Translations under genes and position numbers: made by a program | NCBI GenBank assembly: GCA_900642245.1 | Contig: CAAAJI010000028.1 | Span: 191,230-255,229, forward strand | Direction of reading: 5' to 3' | DNA: 64,000 nt | Origin: Fragilaria radians | Lineage: Eukaryota; Bacillariophyta; Fragilariophyceae; Fragilariales; Fragilariaceae | Shown here: positions 51,330 through 62,834 of the stretch, piece by piece | Layout: each line of letters starts with the position of its first letter | How positions within the stretch are numbered: position 1 is the first letter of the stretch | The notes under the pieces: generated by a model | Database searches by the model: none | Told to the model about the DNA's origin: nothing | The model's input: only the letters and a program-made list of their open reading frames with translations

Positions 51330-51560
51330 CACTCGAGCGAAATTCTGAAGTAGATCAATACCTAGATCTTGACTGGTCTCTAAATTTTGAATATCCTTTT
51401 TTGCTCTTAATGCCACGCCTTCCCTGAGGTATATCTTCCACTTTAACTACTCGAAAAACTCTATTATTATTCAGTTAAACTCTCTTATTATTCATTTCAT
51501 TAAACTCTTTTACAAAAGCTTTTCTCTTTTCACCTTGCTGCTCAAAGTCCTTACAATTCC
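51330..51560 (-). pseudogene. Copia reverse-transcriptase N-terminal remnant (tentative)
   Basis: The minus strand reads KAFVKEFNEMNNKRV, a stop, then RVFRVVKVEDIPQGRRGIKS and KKGYSKFRDQSRSR. This resembles the opening of copia RT domains (M-x-x-x-V-x-x-V-x-x-x-x-IP-x-GRR-x-I-x-x-KWVFKIK). The key KWVFK is changed to KKGYSK and stops interrupt it. It is short, so the call rests on the IPxGRR motif and its context. Confidence 0.4.
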
Positions 51561-52762
51561 AGCTTTTCTTATATTATTGGTTCACAAGTGATTTTTTATT
51601 TGACAGGGCAACCTCGGCTAGATACCCCATCTACACTACTAAAAAAGTTTCACATCCGATCTGACCGTCAGCCGGTTGTTCTAGATGGGAGTGACTAACA
51701 TTAACCCTTAACCCTTCTACGTTGTCGATTTCAATTGAATACTCGACTAAGTGGTCGAGTACGAGTAATCAGGCGAGCCTAAAAATGCTAGGGATATAGC
51801 TAACTAATTCAACGACACATGCTAGCGATAAATTTTGTAAATTATCTTAATTTATTGGGTCGCAAAATAACAATTCCATTTTATATTCATCCAAAATTAT
51901 AAACTAAAATATTGTCGAGACTTTCAGTTGTAAAATAAAGAATTTATGTAGAGTCCATAGTAGAAAACTCTTATTGCGATGTTTATCTACAACTAAAATG
52001 AAATATCTTCAAAGAAAATAGTAACGGCCGTATTCCTTTAAATTGAGAAAGAAGATGTTTCATGCATCTAAATCTAAAGTTTAATTATAACTGGTTTAAT
52101 CAGAATTAATCACATGGATGAATAATATTGTTGTTTGTTGGAATGACTACTCATATACAATTACTTTATTTGTCTCAATTTCTTAAACTTTCATAGAGAT
52201 AAAGAATTTACAGAATTACATTTAACAGAAAAATGATACTGCCTTTGTACCAACAACACTATTATTTTATTTTTCTCAATATGCGCTTTTCTTCCACAGC
52301 AACAGCAACAATCCTTTACCTTCCAATAACAGCAGCAGTAATTAGGATAAAAAGTGAAACTTCTATCTTTACACTTTCCTGATGACACTGCTAAATCAAT
52401 GGTATAGCTTACATAATCACAGAGACTGTTATATGATATTGAGATTGCAATGTAATGCTAAGTCAAATAGTAGAACTCAAGTATTATATCATGCATCAAG
52501 CTATACGAATAGCAGTCATAAAAAACAATGATAAAATTATTGATAGAAGTGCAGACTGAAATTCAAAGATCCACTATTCTTAATTGCTTATGAAGATCTT
52601 TTGTACACTGATTAACTCTGCGTAGCAAAGCACGCTCCAACTACTAGTCCTATATACATTTTTTTTCATGCCGATAGGCCGTTTTCCAATCTTAGGTTAA
52701 AGGTAATTCCTAATTTATCATGAAAGATGCACCAAATTCGATGGATGAATCATCGTTGACAA
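51561..52762. other. Intergenic region, nothing recognised
   Basis: AT-rich. Short minus-strand Cys/Lys-rich frames near 52,191-52,388 look like low complexity. No domain seen. Confidence 0.5.
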
Positions 52763-53629
52763 ATGAAAATCCGATTCTACGTTTTTGGAATTGCAATCGG
52801 TTCCTTGATGTGGTCTCAAACAGATATTTTCAGGCAGATAAATACATATTCTGTTGAAGACAATGAGTTAGGAACGGTTCAGAATATCCCACATTTGTTC
52901 GGATTCTTTTATCAAGTTTACAAGCAACCAAAGGCAACCTTTGAAGTTTTGAAAAGTGTGAATCGTTATATGCCAGGATCGCCAATCTACATGGTGTCAT
53001 CAAATGGATATCACTATGATCCTCTTGCCAGACGTTATTCCAACATTCATTATGTCTATGAAGACCAAAACTTTGATCCTCCTCGAGCCAAAGGAAATTT
53101 AAAGACGTGGTTTGAACGTGTCAAGAAGGCAGCATTGTGGTGTAACTGTTCGTATCTTATTTTCTTGGAGGATGATGTAGTGTTTCGAAAGCCTTTAGAC
53201 AATACACCACCAATCCATGATGCAGGGGGTGTTGAAAGCCATCTTTGGTGCAAAAAATGGACTGATAAGATACCCCGTGAGGAGGTATTGAATTGGTCCT
53301 ATTCATCGTATGGAATGTGTGGTGGCTCTTATGTGAAAGTGATATCCTTCTTGAAGGCCTATTCAAAGGTTAGATGGAAAAGAATCAAAAAACTTCATTC
53401 CTATTGGAAACTGATAGGGAGATTCAACGATGTAACTATTGCAGCTCTGCTCATGGACCAAGGTTATATTCTTCATCCTTGGGATCAATTAACAGAGCTC
53501 AATAGCATGGCTTACAATGAAAAAGCAGCCATTGCCCACAAAAATAAGATTTTTTATGATAAGAATTTAACGGATGAAGATGGCTTCATATGTTTAGAAC
53601 AAAATCAGACATTTGATCAGACATTGTAA
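52763..53629 (+). CDS. Small glycosyltransferase-like protein (GT-A fold, predicted)
   Basis: An intact 288-residue protein starting at a clear ATG. The N-terminus (FYVFGIAIGSLMW) could be a signal anchor for the Golgi or ER. Features suggesting a GT-A glycosyltransferase are an early substrate-variation block (KATFEVLKSVNRYMPGSPIY, MVSSNGYHYDPLA), the acidic metal-site motif FLEDDVVF with E136-D137-D138 after a beta strand (NCSYLIFLEDDV), a later MCGGSYVKV loop, and RFNDVTIAALLMDQGY, which resembles the acceptor/catalytic helix. Such proteins are common in algae. The donor and acceptor are unknown. It sits alone between decayed transposon debris on both sides, so recent gene loss or isolation is possible. 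The fold call is from motifs only. Confidence 0.65.
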   Translation: MKIRFYVFGIAIGSLMWSQTDIFRQINTYSVEDNELGTVQNIPHLFGFFYQVYKQPKATFEVLKSVNRYMPGSPIYMVSSNGYHYDPLARRYSNIHYVYEDQNFDPPRAKGNLKTWFERVKKAALWCNCSYLIFLEDDVVFRKPLDNTPPIHDAGGVESHLWCKKWTDKIPREEVLNWSYSSYGMCGGSYVKVISFLKAYSKVRWKRIKKLHSYWKLIGRFNDVTIAALLMDQGYILHPWDQLTELNSMAYNEKAAIAHKNKIFYDKNLTDEDGFICLEQNQTFDQTL

Positions 53630-54849
53630 CAGCCTGTTAATATCACTACTGAACACAGAAGCATTGAGACTATCTCGTGAGAACTTGAAATTTCAAGTTG
53701 GACTTTGCATCAGTAATGATTTTTTTGATGCCATCTCAGATGCAGTGCATACCAAAGCCAGAATACATCTTCAAATACAAGGATGAGTTTGAAAGTTTGT
53801 TTTTGCCCAAACTTTACTCACATTGTCCCTTTCTACAATGCCAAAGTCTTAATTGTAAGAGAGTGCAAATAGAGAAATAGGGGCAGAAAATAGGAGGGGG
53901 GGCGCTTTGGAAACTCCAACACATGCTAAGGGAAGTAGAAATCCTCCAAAAATCCATTGTGATTAGGAGCATGTATACCTTGTCTGACTATGCTTGGGAT
54001 GGTGGTAGACCACATGCCATTAGCAACAATAAGTGAAGCACAACAAGTTCGAAGTTGTTGATCTTTGTGTCAAAAGGTAATAAATTTAATGACTTGCTGA
54101 TGAGAATACTTTACACATACAACCTTCAGAATAGCTCCAAGCAAGAGTAACCAAGCATAAACTAGCATTTGTGAAAAGATGAAGTTATTCAACTAATTCT
54201 AGTTATTATTATGTTTGTCCGAATTGTTGGCTATGATGTACAAGCAATTGACTATCTTCTCCATTGAATCACATTCCAATCCAAAAATAAGCTATAATCA
54301 TTATTTCAGTGGGGTTTAACATTCCATAATGTATGAAAACAAAACAAAACGTTAATCAGGACAATTTCAAAGCATTCAACAAATCCTTGGACTTTTGTAT
54401 CCCTGAATTTGAGATGGTTTCGGTCTGTAGCGTGAATTGTTCTTGCAACAATATATTGCATTTCATTAACCACCTTTAGAGAAATATTATTTGATTTAAA
54501 ATATAGCAGCTTTGGTGAAGCTACTTTTTTATTGATATGCTACTGTTCACCTCTTGACAAGATTCGAAAATTAAACCCAGTTACAGAAATGGTCTAAGTT
54601 GGATCATAACTCCATAGTGGTTCTACCAAATTAGAGGCCTTTGAGCACTTAAGGCTACAAATTAATCTGAAGATAGGCTTGAATAAGTCACTCACACTTT
54701 TAATTTCCTCAGACTGTACGCGGGGTTCTTCCCCCTACCCTACTTGTTCCTAAGTTGAAGAAGTCAGAATAGAATGAGATGGAGCACACATAAATTTAGT
54801 TTTCCTTTTGGACCCAGGCATATCTTCATCCAAGTATTCTCGGCACGTT
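53630..54849. other. Intergenic region, nothing recognised
   Basis: No ATG-initiated frame with a recognisable domain. The sequence is AT-rich and unremarkable. Confidence 0.5.
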
Positions 54850-55005
54850 AACATTTTCAAGGATGAGTGTCCTGATAAGTGGATCAAATGATTGATATCC
54901 TACCTTGAGATTAAGCACATAATGCCGTTTGAGACCTTATGACACGACAAGTACTGGATTGCTGCAGCTTTATTGAAAAAGGCAAAACTCATGTAATGGT
55001 TGGTT
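54850..55005 (+). pseudogene. Possible gypsy-type gag fragment
   Basis: The plus strand reads FKDECPDKWIK, a stop, LISYLEIKHIMPFETL, a stop, then HDKYWIAAALLKKAKLM. This follows the loose gag pattern F-x-x-x-x-P-x-x-W-I...Y...LLKGxAL, but the diagnostic LLKG is LLKK and two stops interrupt it. Confidence 0.3.
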
Positions 55006-56895
55006 TAGGTAAGGCTGGAATCGTCCAACAATAAAATTGTCGGTGTAGCGACAAAAGTAGCCGCAACACAACCGATTGTGAAACCATTTTCCCATTCAAG
55101 AGAACGAATAAGTTGCTGTAGGAAAGACGCTTTTGGTGCTTCCCGTCAAAAAATCCAACGCAGTCAAAGAGCAGTTGAAACTAAAAAGACATTTTTGCGA
55201 AAAACACCAATTGTAGAATATAGCAAGCTTAGCTATGGCCAATCAAAGCGGGCAAATCCATCTTATCCAAACTGAAGAGTGAACAATGGACATCACCCTG
55301 TATTATGTGCCTTCTCCGATCGTGTGCTGATACTGGTGATACCATCAGCATTCACCCTAGAAACAAAACCATGAAAAAGTAATAAAACCCTTTTGATTTT
55401 AAAATGTATTCAGTTTACCAGTGATAAGTTCGGATTATGAGTCAAGTGGAAGGCTGAACAGAGTGATCAAGTGATTAGTCTGCATTTTCCAATGAATTAG
55501 ATTTATAATCAACTTCAATGATGAGCTTGGCACAAGAGCAACTGATGTTATTCATATGCATGACTGGAGACTTTCAACTATTTAGTCCGTAGTCGTGCTA
55601 GATGTGAGTGCACATGAAGCGGAAACGAGTATTTCATGCTCTAGTGAATAAAGATTCAAAACCTTTCACATTTGACTGTCTTAAGGTCCTAATTCCGCGG
55701 ACCAGTAACTGTGTAATGAGATTAGGAAATTATTGGATATTGATGTCCAAGAGGGAAGAGGGGAAAATCGGGTTCCTGATTTCTAGATATTCGATTTATT
55801 GTTATCCGATTTTGATTTCAAAGATTGGTGTTATGTTCACCTTTGCCACAGCTCTGAATGTAAGCACGAGCAACTTCTCATAAAATTAATTGCAGATTCT
55901 GATGCTAATTAGTACTACTCAATATAAAAAATGACCCAGATACATTTCAGAATGCCATGTCCAAGATATGGAAAAAATAAAGACCTTAACTGGTATTTTG
56001 ATGATTTTCACAGGGTATCGCATAAAACCCTAAACAAGGAATTAAAGAGTATAAAACAAGGTTAAGGCACTAATTGTCTCAATTTCAGAACCATCGATAC
56101 ATCTTAATGTATGAAAAAGGTAACTTCTTTTATATCAAAAACTGCATGCCATTTCAAGCTGCTGTTCTTCCTAGAAAGACTGCTATTTCAATCCTTAAGA
56201 AAGAGTAATTTCAATGCAGAACATTTCAGTCACTTACTTTAAATTAGAAGAATTATCATGTTGAAAAGGCTAGTTATTTAATTGTGGTATGGAGCAGAAC
56301 TATGAAAAAATGCAATTCTATATTTATATACTACAGAACAACTAAAAATATATGCATATGAACATTGAAGTGAAAGGTGAAAAAGGAACATTCAGATGTC
56401 AGAAGCAGTCCCGACTGATTTGGTTGGGATAGCTTGGAAAATAATTCATTGAATCATGAAGCAATGCCAATTCACTACTTGATTTATTCAGTTACTGATA
56501 GCTAGAAAAATAAAGGAGTAACCACAATTAATAATCTTTTTCCTGATGTCTTTCTTTCTGTTTCCTCACTCAAATTCTGAGCTAGTTAAATCCACAATAT
56601 CCAACAATAACTCTCTTTCCTAAAAATGTTTCTCTGACGTTTGCGAAAAGTTCCATTGTTGGGTGCATGGTTTCTTGACCACTCAACCCGTACTGTACTT
56701 GCATATTATGTACCAAGTACTCGTAGGTGGTTTTTGCTGTTTTCCCAAGGGTTCGGTCTTACGGCTACAACAGTAGGGAAGGGTACACCTCTAGTCCTTT
56801 CATTCCCATCGATAGTGTAAAAAGGGTGTGATTGAGTTGTCTTTGCTTGTTGGTTGGTCTGTTTGTGTGTGTTTATATATGAATGAGAACGAATC
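55006..56895. other. Intergenic region, nothing recognised
   Basis: No recognisable gene. Just upstream of the THOC2 ATG there is a TTTATATATG stretch within 25 bp of the start codon. Confidence 0.5.
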
Positions 56896-59800
56896 ATGAA
56901 CGACATATTGCCAACTCTAGATCAATTTGAAAAATCCATTACGAATTCCGACAAAGTGCGAACACTATTGTTGAATTCGTTTCAATTTGGATGCAATTGT
57001 TTAGACGAATCTCACGAGCTCACGGAATCAAGAACAAGAGACGCTGCGACGATTCTTGTTCATGTTTGGGAACGCTTTCGAGATGAAATCGAGGGACCTC
57101 TGGTAGATGTAATTTGGTTTGCAACTTCCAGTGCCCCAAATGGAGATAACAAAGACGTGACACACGCATTAGTCGAGATAATTTCTTCTCTCTTGAAAGT
57201 CCCCGGGAGGGATTCATTTCAAAAAGATTTGCTTGCAACCTTAGATCCATTGATTCTTCAAAAGTGTGGATTACTTCCCGATCCAAAGCTATTAACCAAG
57301 AAAATAAGCAAGCTGAATACAGAACTATATTACAAGCAGCAAAAGTATAACCTTCTACAAGAAGAATCTGAGGGTTACACAAAACTTCTTACTGTTCTAT
57401 TCGGAGATCTGATTGATGTTACGCCTACTAAAATGCGAGAATATATGGGAAACTTTGACCTAGATCCTAATCGAGTACTCGATATCTTGTTTGACTTATT
57501 GGATGATCATGATCAGAAGGAGCAAATTCTAATACTGATGAAGGATTTTGCTGTCGACAAAATTCCACTCCTTCTTTCCTTCAAAATTCGACAGCATCAA
57601 CAGAATTTTGGACCATCACTTCCACTTTCAATCCTACGTACGTCAACTCTCCTTGCCAAGCATAAGCTCTTGGATTTGTCGACTCTTGTTCCCTCAGCCT
57701 CAGCAGAGGTGATGGCATCCTTTGCTTACTACGAAGAGCTAGAAAAGTTACGGGTATCACGTTTAGGCCGCATTAGTCTTACGTCAGACTCAAATCATCA
57801 TTCAGATGCAAAATTTAAGGAGTGTCAGCGTCTATTGAAGGAAAGCACTCAAGCTTTAGAATCCGGAAGCGTCCTTGTTCAACTTTTGTCTCTGTTGTTG
57901 GCCAAGGATGACTGGAAACTAGCATCTACATTGTTACCATCAAGAGAAGATTGGTCACGGTTGTGCTCAATACTTCCCAACAAGATTGGAACTGCCTTAT
58001 GTCATCATCTGGAGGAACAAATTGCAAAGCAATACAAGGATCTTGTCCAAAATCCGATTTTGAAATCAACTGAAGTCTCTAATGATAGAACGCTGGAGCT
58101 ACATAATGGCTCAGACTGTATTGATTTCTATGCGGATGTAGAAGGATTTCTCGAATCGTTGCTTTCTGCATTATATGCCGTTGGTCAATCAGGCTGTCTT
58201 TCCAGCCATCCAAATCTCTATAGTAAACTCTGCAACTTGCTTCGAGCGATGTTATTGACGACGAATGTTGAAAAACTCACTACAACCGTCTACGATACAT
58301 TGAAGTATGCACTTGTACCCACTCTATCGCTTATTCCTCCAGATGCAGCGATTGCCGAAGATTTATGGAGTGTTCTCTCTTTGTTACCCTTCTCGACGCG
58401 ATATGAACTATATCGAGACTGGAGGAGCGGGGGCTTAGAACTAGCTGGAATAGGATCAAAGCCTTTGATACAGATTCAGTATGAAATCAAAGCGGGAAAA
58501 GCAGCTCGTTATTCTCTCAAAAGATTGTCAAAAGATAACGTGAGAGACATGGGAAGGCAAGTCTCAAAAGAAACCCACTCAAATCCTTTAGTTGTTTTTA
58601 GCACGATCTTGAGCCAAATTGAGTCATACGACAATCTAATACAAATGATGGTTGAGGCAGTAAGATTTGTGACGCCACTTAGCTTAGATGTACTAGGGTA
58701 CTGTATTTTAACTCGTCTCAGTGGGGTTGGTGGTGTTAACAGAAATCGATTGAAAGGTACGAAAATCTCTCTGAAAATACTACGAGATCCAAGATCCTTC
58801 CCGATTCTCGCTGCTTCGCCATCTGATTCCTGATTGTGATTAATTCTTACTGCAGATGACGGTGTCAATGTTTCCCAATGGTTACAGTCGTTGGAGAATT
58901 TTACGGGGGCTTTCTATCGCAAATGCCCCGATGTGGAGTGTCGTGGTATCTTATTTTATTTGGTAGATCGATTGAAAGATGGAAATGTCCTAGAACTAGG
59001 AGTGTTGAAGGCACTGATCAAAACCGTGGGAGGCTACAGCTTTGCAGATTATTCGCCAGCGGCATCCTTATCCTCATTGCAACTGGAAGGTCGCGCAGGT
59101 TCGGTTTTACTAAAGAGAGAAACTTTTGCATTTGGGATTGTTGAACAGATTGATTTTCGAGCTTCGAAAGGCTTACAAGCGGTCTTACAAAGCAAAGCCC
59201 TAGGTGTAAATTTGCTGATTCTGCTAGCACAAGTGCGACTTCAACTACTTTTCGATTCCGGCGGCACAAAAAGCAAGCCTGTAAAGCTAGTTGCAAATCT
59301 TGTAGACATGTGCTCAGCTGTAATGCTCATTTTACTAGAATTCATTACTGATTCCATGGAGACAAAATCTGCGACTGTGTCAGATAAAAGGCCCGAAGGA
59401 TTAACAGCGATTGAGAACTATGCTGCTACTTTACCTTCTCTAGAAGTTCTCTTTGACAAATATGGGCTCGATACCGTGTCTTCGTGGATGTTATGCAGGC
59501 CGATATACCGTGCGATTTTGAATGGAGAATCTAACGATCATTTCAAATGTCATTTAGGCGACAGAAAGCATGTGGTGTATCGTATGGTGCCAGAATTTGT
59601 CTGGACAAGGATATCGCCTGCTCTTGTGGACACTTTCTTTTCCTTTTCACTTTATGATATTCATTTCCCAGAAAGTAATTACAAGGCAGAGTTGACGAGG
59701 CTTATTGACACAGAGAATCGCCTTGCCACTAAGAAAAGAAATTTTAACCCAGAAATACACGGCATGGAATTTACTCGTGATGATGAAGTTGCCTGGGAGC

Positions 59801-61229
59801 GTGTTAAAGCATCGGCATCTTCTCTCTCCCTGGATATGGATGCCCAGAAAAAGCATTGTGATACCATCAGGAAGCATCTCTCTGAATCAAATACGTCGTT
59901 ATTCCCTTACCAAGATATTTCTGTTTCTGCCATGCAAACCTTTATTGCATTCTGTGTTTTTCCTCGATGTCGATTAAATCCTGACGAAGCCTACTATTGC
60001 GTTCGTTTTGTAATGACGTTGCACAACCTTAAAACACCAGGCTTTAGCGTCTTGCTTTTTATCGAAGAATTTATCAAGGTTCTTACTGGAGCTCTTTATT
60101 CCAGTACAGAAGACGAGGCCGCATCAATGGGAATTCTCTTACTTGAGCTCTGGAAAGTGGTAAGTAGATGGAGGTACGAAACAGGGGCATTTGACGACGA
60201 TGTGGCAGGGACACCTGGAGCAGTAATTGTTGGATCAGAAGGCTCCATCTCTGTATCCTTCAGTGGATACATAGAGCTTTACAACAAATGGCATGCAGCA
60301 ATCGGACGAGCAATGATTGCATGCTTCGATTCCACTGAATACATGCACTTGCGATCGTGTTTCGTGATTTTGAGTCGCATAGTTGACGCATTCCCAACAC
60401 GCCCAAAACTTGGACAGAGGCTTTTGGACTCTCTTGATCTACTTCAAGACGAAACTTATCCTTTGCAAGATATCAAGACAGCGGCACAAGCTTACGGTAC
60501 ATTATTGATTAAGGCACGAAGTGATGGAGTCTGGAAAGAAGAGGATATCGCCACAGTTAGAGCTCGCGAAGAAAAAGAAAAGGCTGAGAACGAGGCCAGA
60601 CAAAAGCGACGTGAACAACTTCTAGCGGAGCTAGAAAGGGACATTGAAAAGCAAGAAGCTGATGGCGGAAGAAAAGACAAGCGTGACATAAATAGAAGGC
60701 GCGGTCATGCTGTTGACTCCAAAATTGACGGGAGAAGGGTGAGTTATTTCAGAAAAATATTGTATTATTAAATTGCGAACTAACATTGTGATAGCCGATT
60801 TTCGAACCTCCTATGAAGCATCAACCCCCAACAGGTGTACCATTATCCCGTCGAGATGCTGCAAATGAAAATGGGGACAGAGGACGTCTCGGAGCGGATA
60901 ATAACGATCGCCCAGGGAATAGAATTGAACGTGGAGGCAATCGAGAATCGCATGCAGACCGATCGTTGCCACAGGATACTCTTGATGGGAGATGGGAAAG
61001 GGGACAAGGTGGTCAGAGTAATTTTGGGAAGCGAGATCGATCTCCTGGTCCTGATGCTGATGATCATTTAGGCTCCAAGCGTGGTAGGCCTGAAAATCAA
61101 CACGGGACTTCTGGTGTGTTGAACTTTGAACCCCCACCACGTCCAAATCCACGAGTAGCCTTAAGTCAACAGCAGAGAAATATGTCCGATAGAGGGGGCT
61201 ACCCTCGTAGAGGTCCAGTGCGAAAATAG
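56896..61229 (+). CDS. THOC2: THO complex subunit 2 (three exons)
   Basis: The largest scaffold subunit of the nuclear THO complex, which couples transcription to mRNP assembly and export. Exons are 56,896-58,756, 58,856-60,738 and 60,795-61,229. Introns are 99 nt (GTACGA donor, TGCAG acceptor, phase 1) and 56 nt (GTGAGT donor, ATAG acceptor, phase 0). The product is 1,392 residues, near the usual THOC2 length. The splice across intron 1 restores VNRNRLK-DDGVNVSQWL, which continues into LQSLENFTGAFYRKCPDVEC, a strongly conserved THOC2 block. Other signatures are KLNTELYYKQQKYNLLQEES, YTKLLTVLFGD, LNPDEAYYCVRFVMTLHNL (Tho2 C-terminal domain) and a Glu/Lys/Arg helix near the end of exon 2. Exon 3 encodes a disordered Arg/Gly/Asp-rich tail ending RGGYPRRGPVRK, likely RNA-binding. 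Confidence 0.9.
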
Positions 61230-61769
61230 GTATCAATTCCTATCGCGAAAAATATTCTTAGAAATTATCTTACTTGTTTCATACGTAATGCCTGTTATTC
61301 ATGACAACAATGTCGCGGGTTGAACAAAAGTTTTAAGCATTATGTTATATCGAATTTTATCGGTCCATTTTGAAGTCTGTTTCATCCAAGATTCTGATGG
61401 AAGAAGTAAAAGTATTGCTTGCAGCACAGAATGTGAAGTAAGGTATTTTACTTGGATTTTCGATGAAGATCCAAAGCAAATACTAAGGATGGAAAGTAAT
61501 GTAGAAGTATGAGGACTATCATGATTACAGGAGATTTTGTTAAATATATTTCTATGACAGTAAAGTGATGATCAATCTTATGTGGAAATTTTACTAGTTG
61601 TTCAGGGAGGCAAGTATCAGTGTTTTTTTCATTCAATATGCCAAATGTGAACTGAGATGACAGAAGATGATGACATCATAAAACATACAAAATATTATTA
61701 ATTTCCGATGCATTTCGAAAAAGTATTTAATTGGATGCCAAAGTTAGTTTGCTGTCTTCCTAGAATGGG
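61230..61769. other. Convergent intergenic region
   Basis: About 540 bp between the 3' ends of THOC2 and the dioxygenase gene. Nothing recognised apart from AT-rich sequence that should hold both polyadenylation sites. Confidence 0.5.
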
Positions 61770-62834
61770 CTAGACATCAAGGTTATGAGGTTCAAAAACA
61801 CTTTCGTTAACAAAGTTTTGATCTTCCACAAACTCAAATCCCTGTTGTGCATACAAAAAATAGGCAACTGGGCGGACAGAGGAACTTGTGTTGGATGTTC
61901 CACGATGAATGGTGCGATAGTCATACAACAATGCATCACCTTTTGAGAGTAATCCCAATGTCCCACCAGGAAGGCATTGCTCTCCCTTTTTCTGTAGGAG
62001 TTTGGAGTATTTATGAGATCCCGCCCAAAATTCTGTATATCCTGTAGATTCATTCAAATCAATAAGAGGTACAAAGACACAAATGGCATGAGCTGAGGAT
62101 GCTTGATTCGTAGATTCAAATCCATCTAGACTGGGACCTAGGTGAACTCCATCGGAGTGCCAATACTGCGTCTCGCAAGAAGGTAGGGAAAGAACACATC
62201 CACATTTAACGAGACGGTAAGATGATCCTAAAATGCTTTCGACTAAAGATTTCCATCTGCCATTTTGTTCGTATTGTCGCCATAAACCATCTGGATCTAA
62301 GTCAAGGCGAAAATCGAATCGATATTTGTCCCTCATCATAATCTCCTTAAAATGATTCCGTGCATCCTTATGACCTTGAAGTGCATCGTATAGCTGATGA
62401 AATTCCTTCATTGCATAGTCATAAAATGCATTTATATCGGAGAGAGCGCCTTTCATCCCCACAAGTCCATAGTCTGCGAATGTTTCGGCAGATTCATTCA
62501 GGGGTAGAGAGACATTTAGGAGTGGAATGGGAGTATCGGGAAGAACTAGTAATAATTCAGCATTTCCAATGATAGAGGAGTTCTGCATAAGGCTTTCGAT
62601 AATCTCGTTTGCAATTTTTGCCGACGCAATCCTTCCAGAGATTTCCAAATATTGCAACGGGTCCTTCAACTGAGGATGAACCATTGACACAAATCGATAA
62701 TGAGTCCAACATTCAAGACCACTAATATCAAGATTATCACATGCTTCCTTTAAAACACGTGGTGGTATCGAAGGAAGAGCGGGAAGGATAGCGAAGTATG
62801 CACCAAAGTTCACTATTGTTGAATCGTTCGACAT
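61770..62834 (-). CDS. Phytanoyl-CoA dioxygenase (PhyH)-like Fe(II)/2-oxoglutarate oxygenase
   Basis: A predicted non-haem iron, 2-oxoglutarate-dependent oxygenase. The frame reaches 62,861 but begins at TTG; the ATG at 62,834 (MSNDSTIVNF) gives 354 residues. The iron ligands are readable as H226 and D228 (YWHSDGVHLG) and H310 (YDYRTIHRGT), with a downstream Arg (SSVRPVAYF) for the 2-oxoglutarate carboxylate. Conserved PhyH blocks are ICVFVPLIDLNESTGYTEFW, AGSHKYSKLL and GGTLGLLSKGDALLYDYR. The N-terminal ~140 residues, including a helical region with WTHYRFVSMVHPQL, are unlike PHYH and may define substrate specificity. Substrate unknown. No targeting peptide seen. Confidence 0.82.
   Translation of the reverse strand: MSNDSTIVNFGAYFAILPALPSIPPRVLKEACDNLDISGLECWTHYRFVSMVHPQLKDPLQYLEISGRIASAKIANEIIESLMQNSSIIGNAELLLVLPDTPIPLLNVSLPLNESAETFADYGLVGMKGALSDINAFYDYAMKEFHQLYDALQGHKDARNHFKEIMMRDKYRFDFRLDLDPDGLWRQYEQNGRWKSLVESILGSSYRLVKCGCVLSLPSCETQYWHSDGVHLGPSLDGFESTNQASSAHAICVFVPLIDLNESTGYTEFWAGSHKYSKLLQKKGEQCLPGGTLGLLSKGDALLYDYRTIHRGTSNTSSSVRPVAYFLYAQQGFEFVEDQNFVNESVFEPHNLDV

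Noticed and set aside
58878..59144. Separate ORF at the start of THOC2 exon 2
   Set aside because: Out-of-frame shadow; the conserved THOC2 frame runs through 58,856-60,738.
60813..61229. Separate small Arg/Gly-rich gene after THOC2
   Set aside because: It joins in frame to THOC2 exon 2 through a 56-nt GT-AG intron and lacks its own promoter spacing; treated as THOC2 exon 3.
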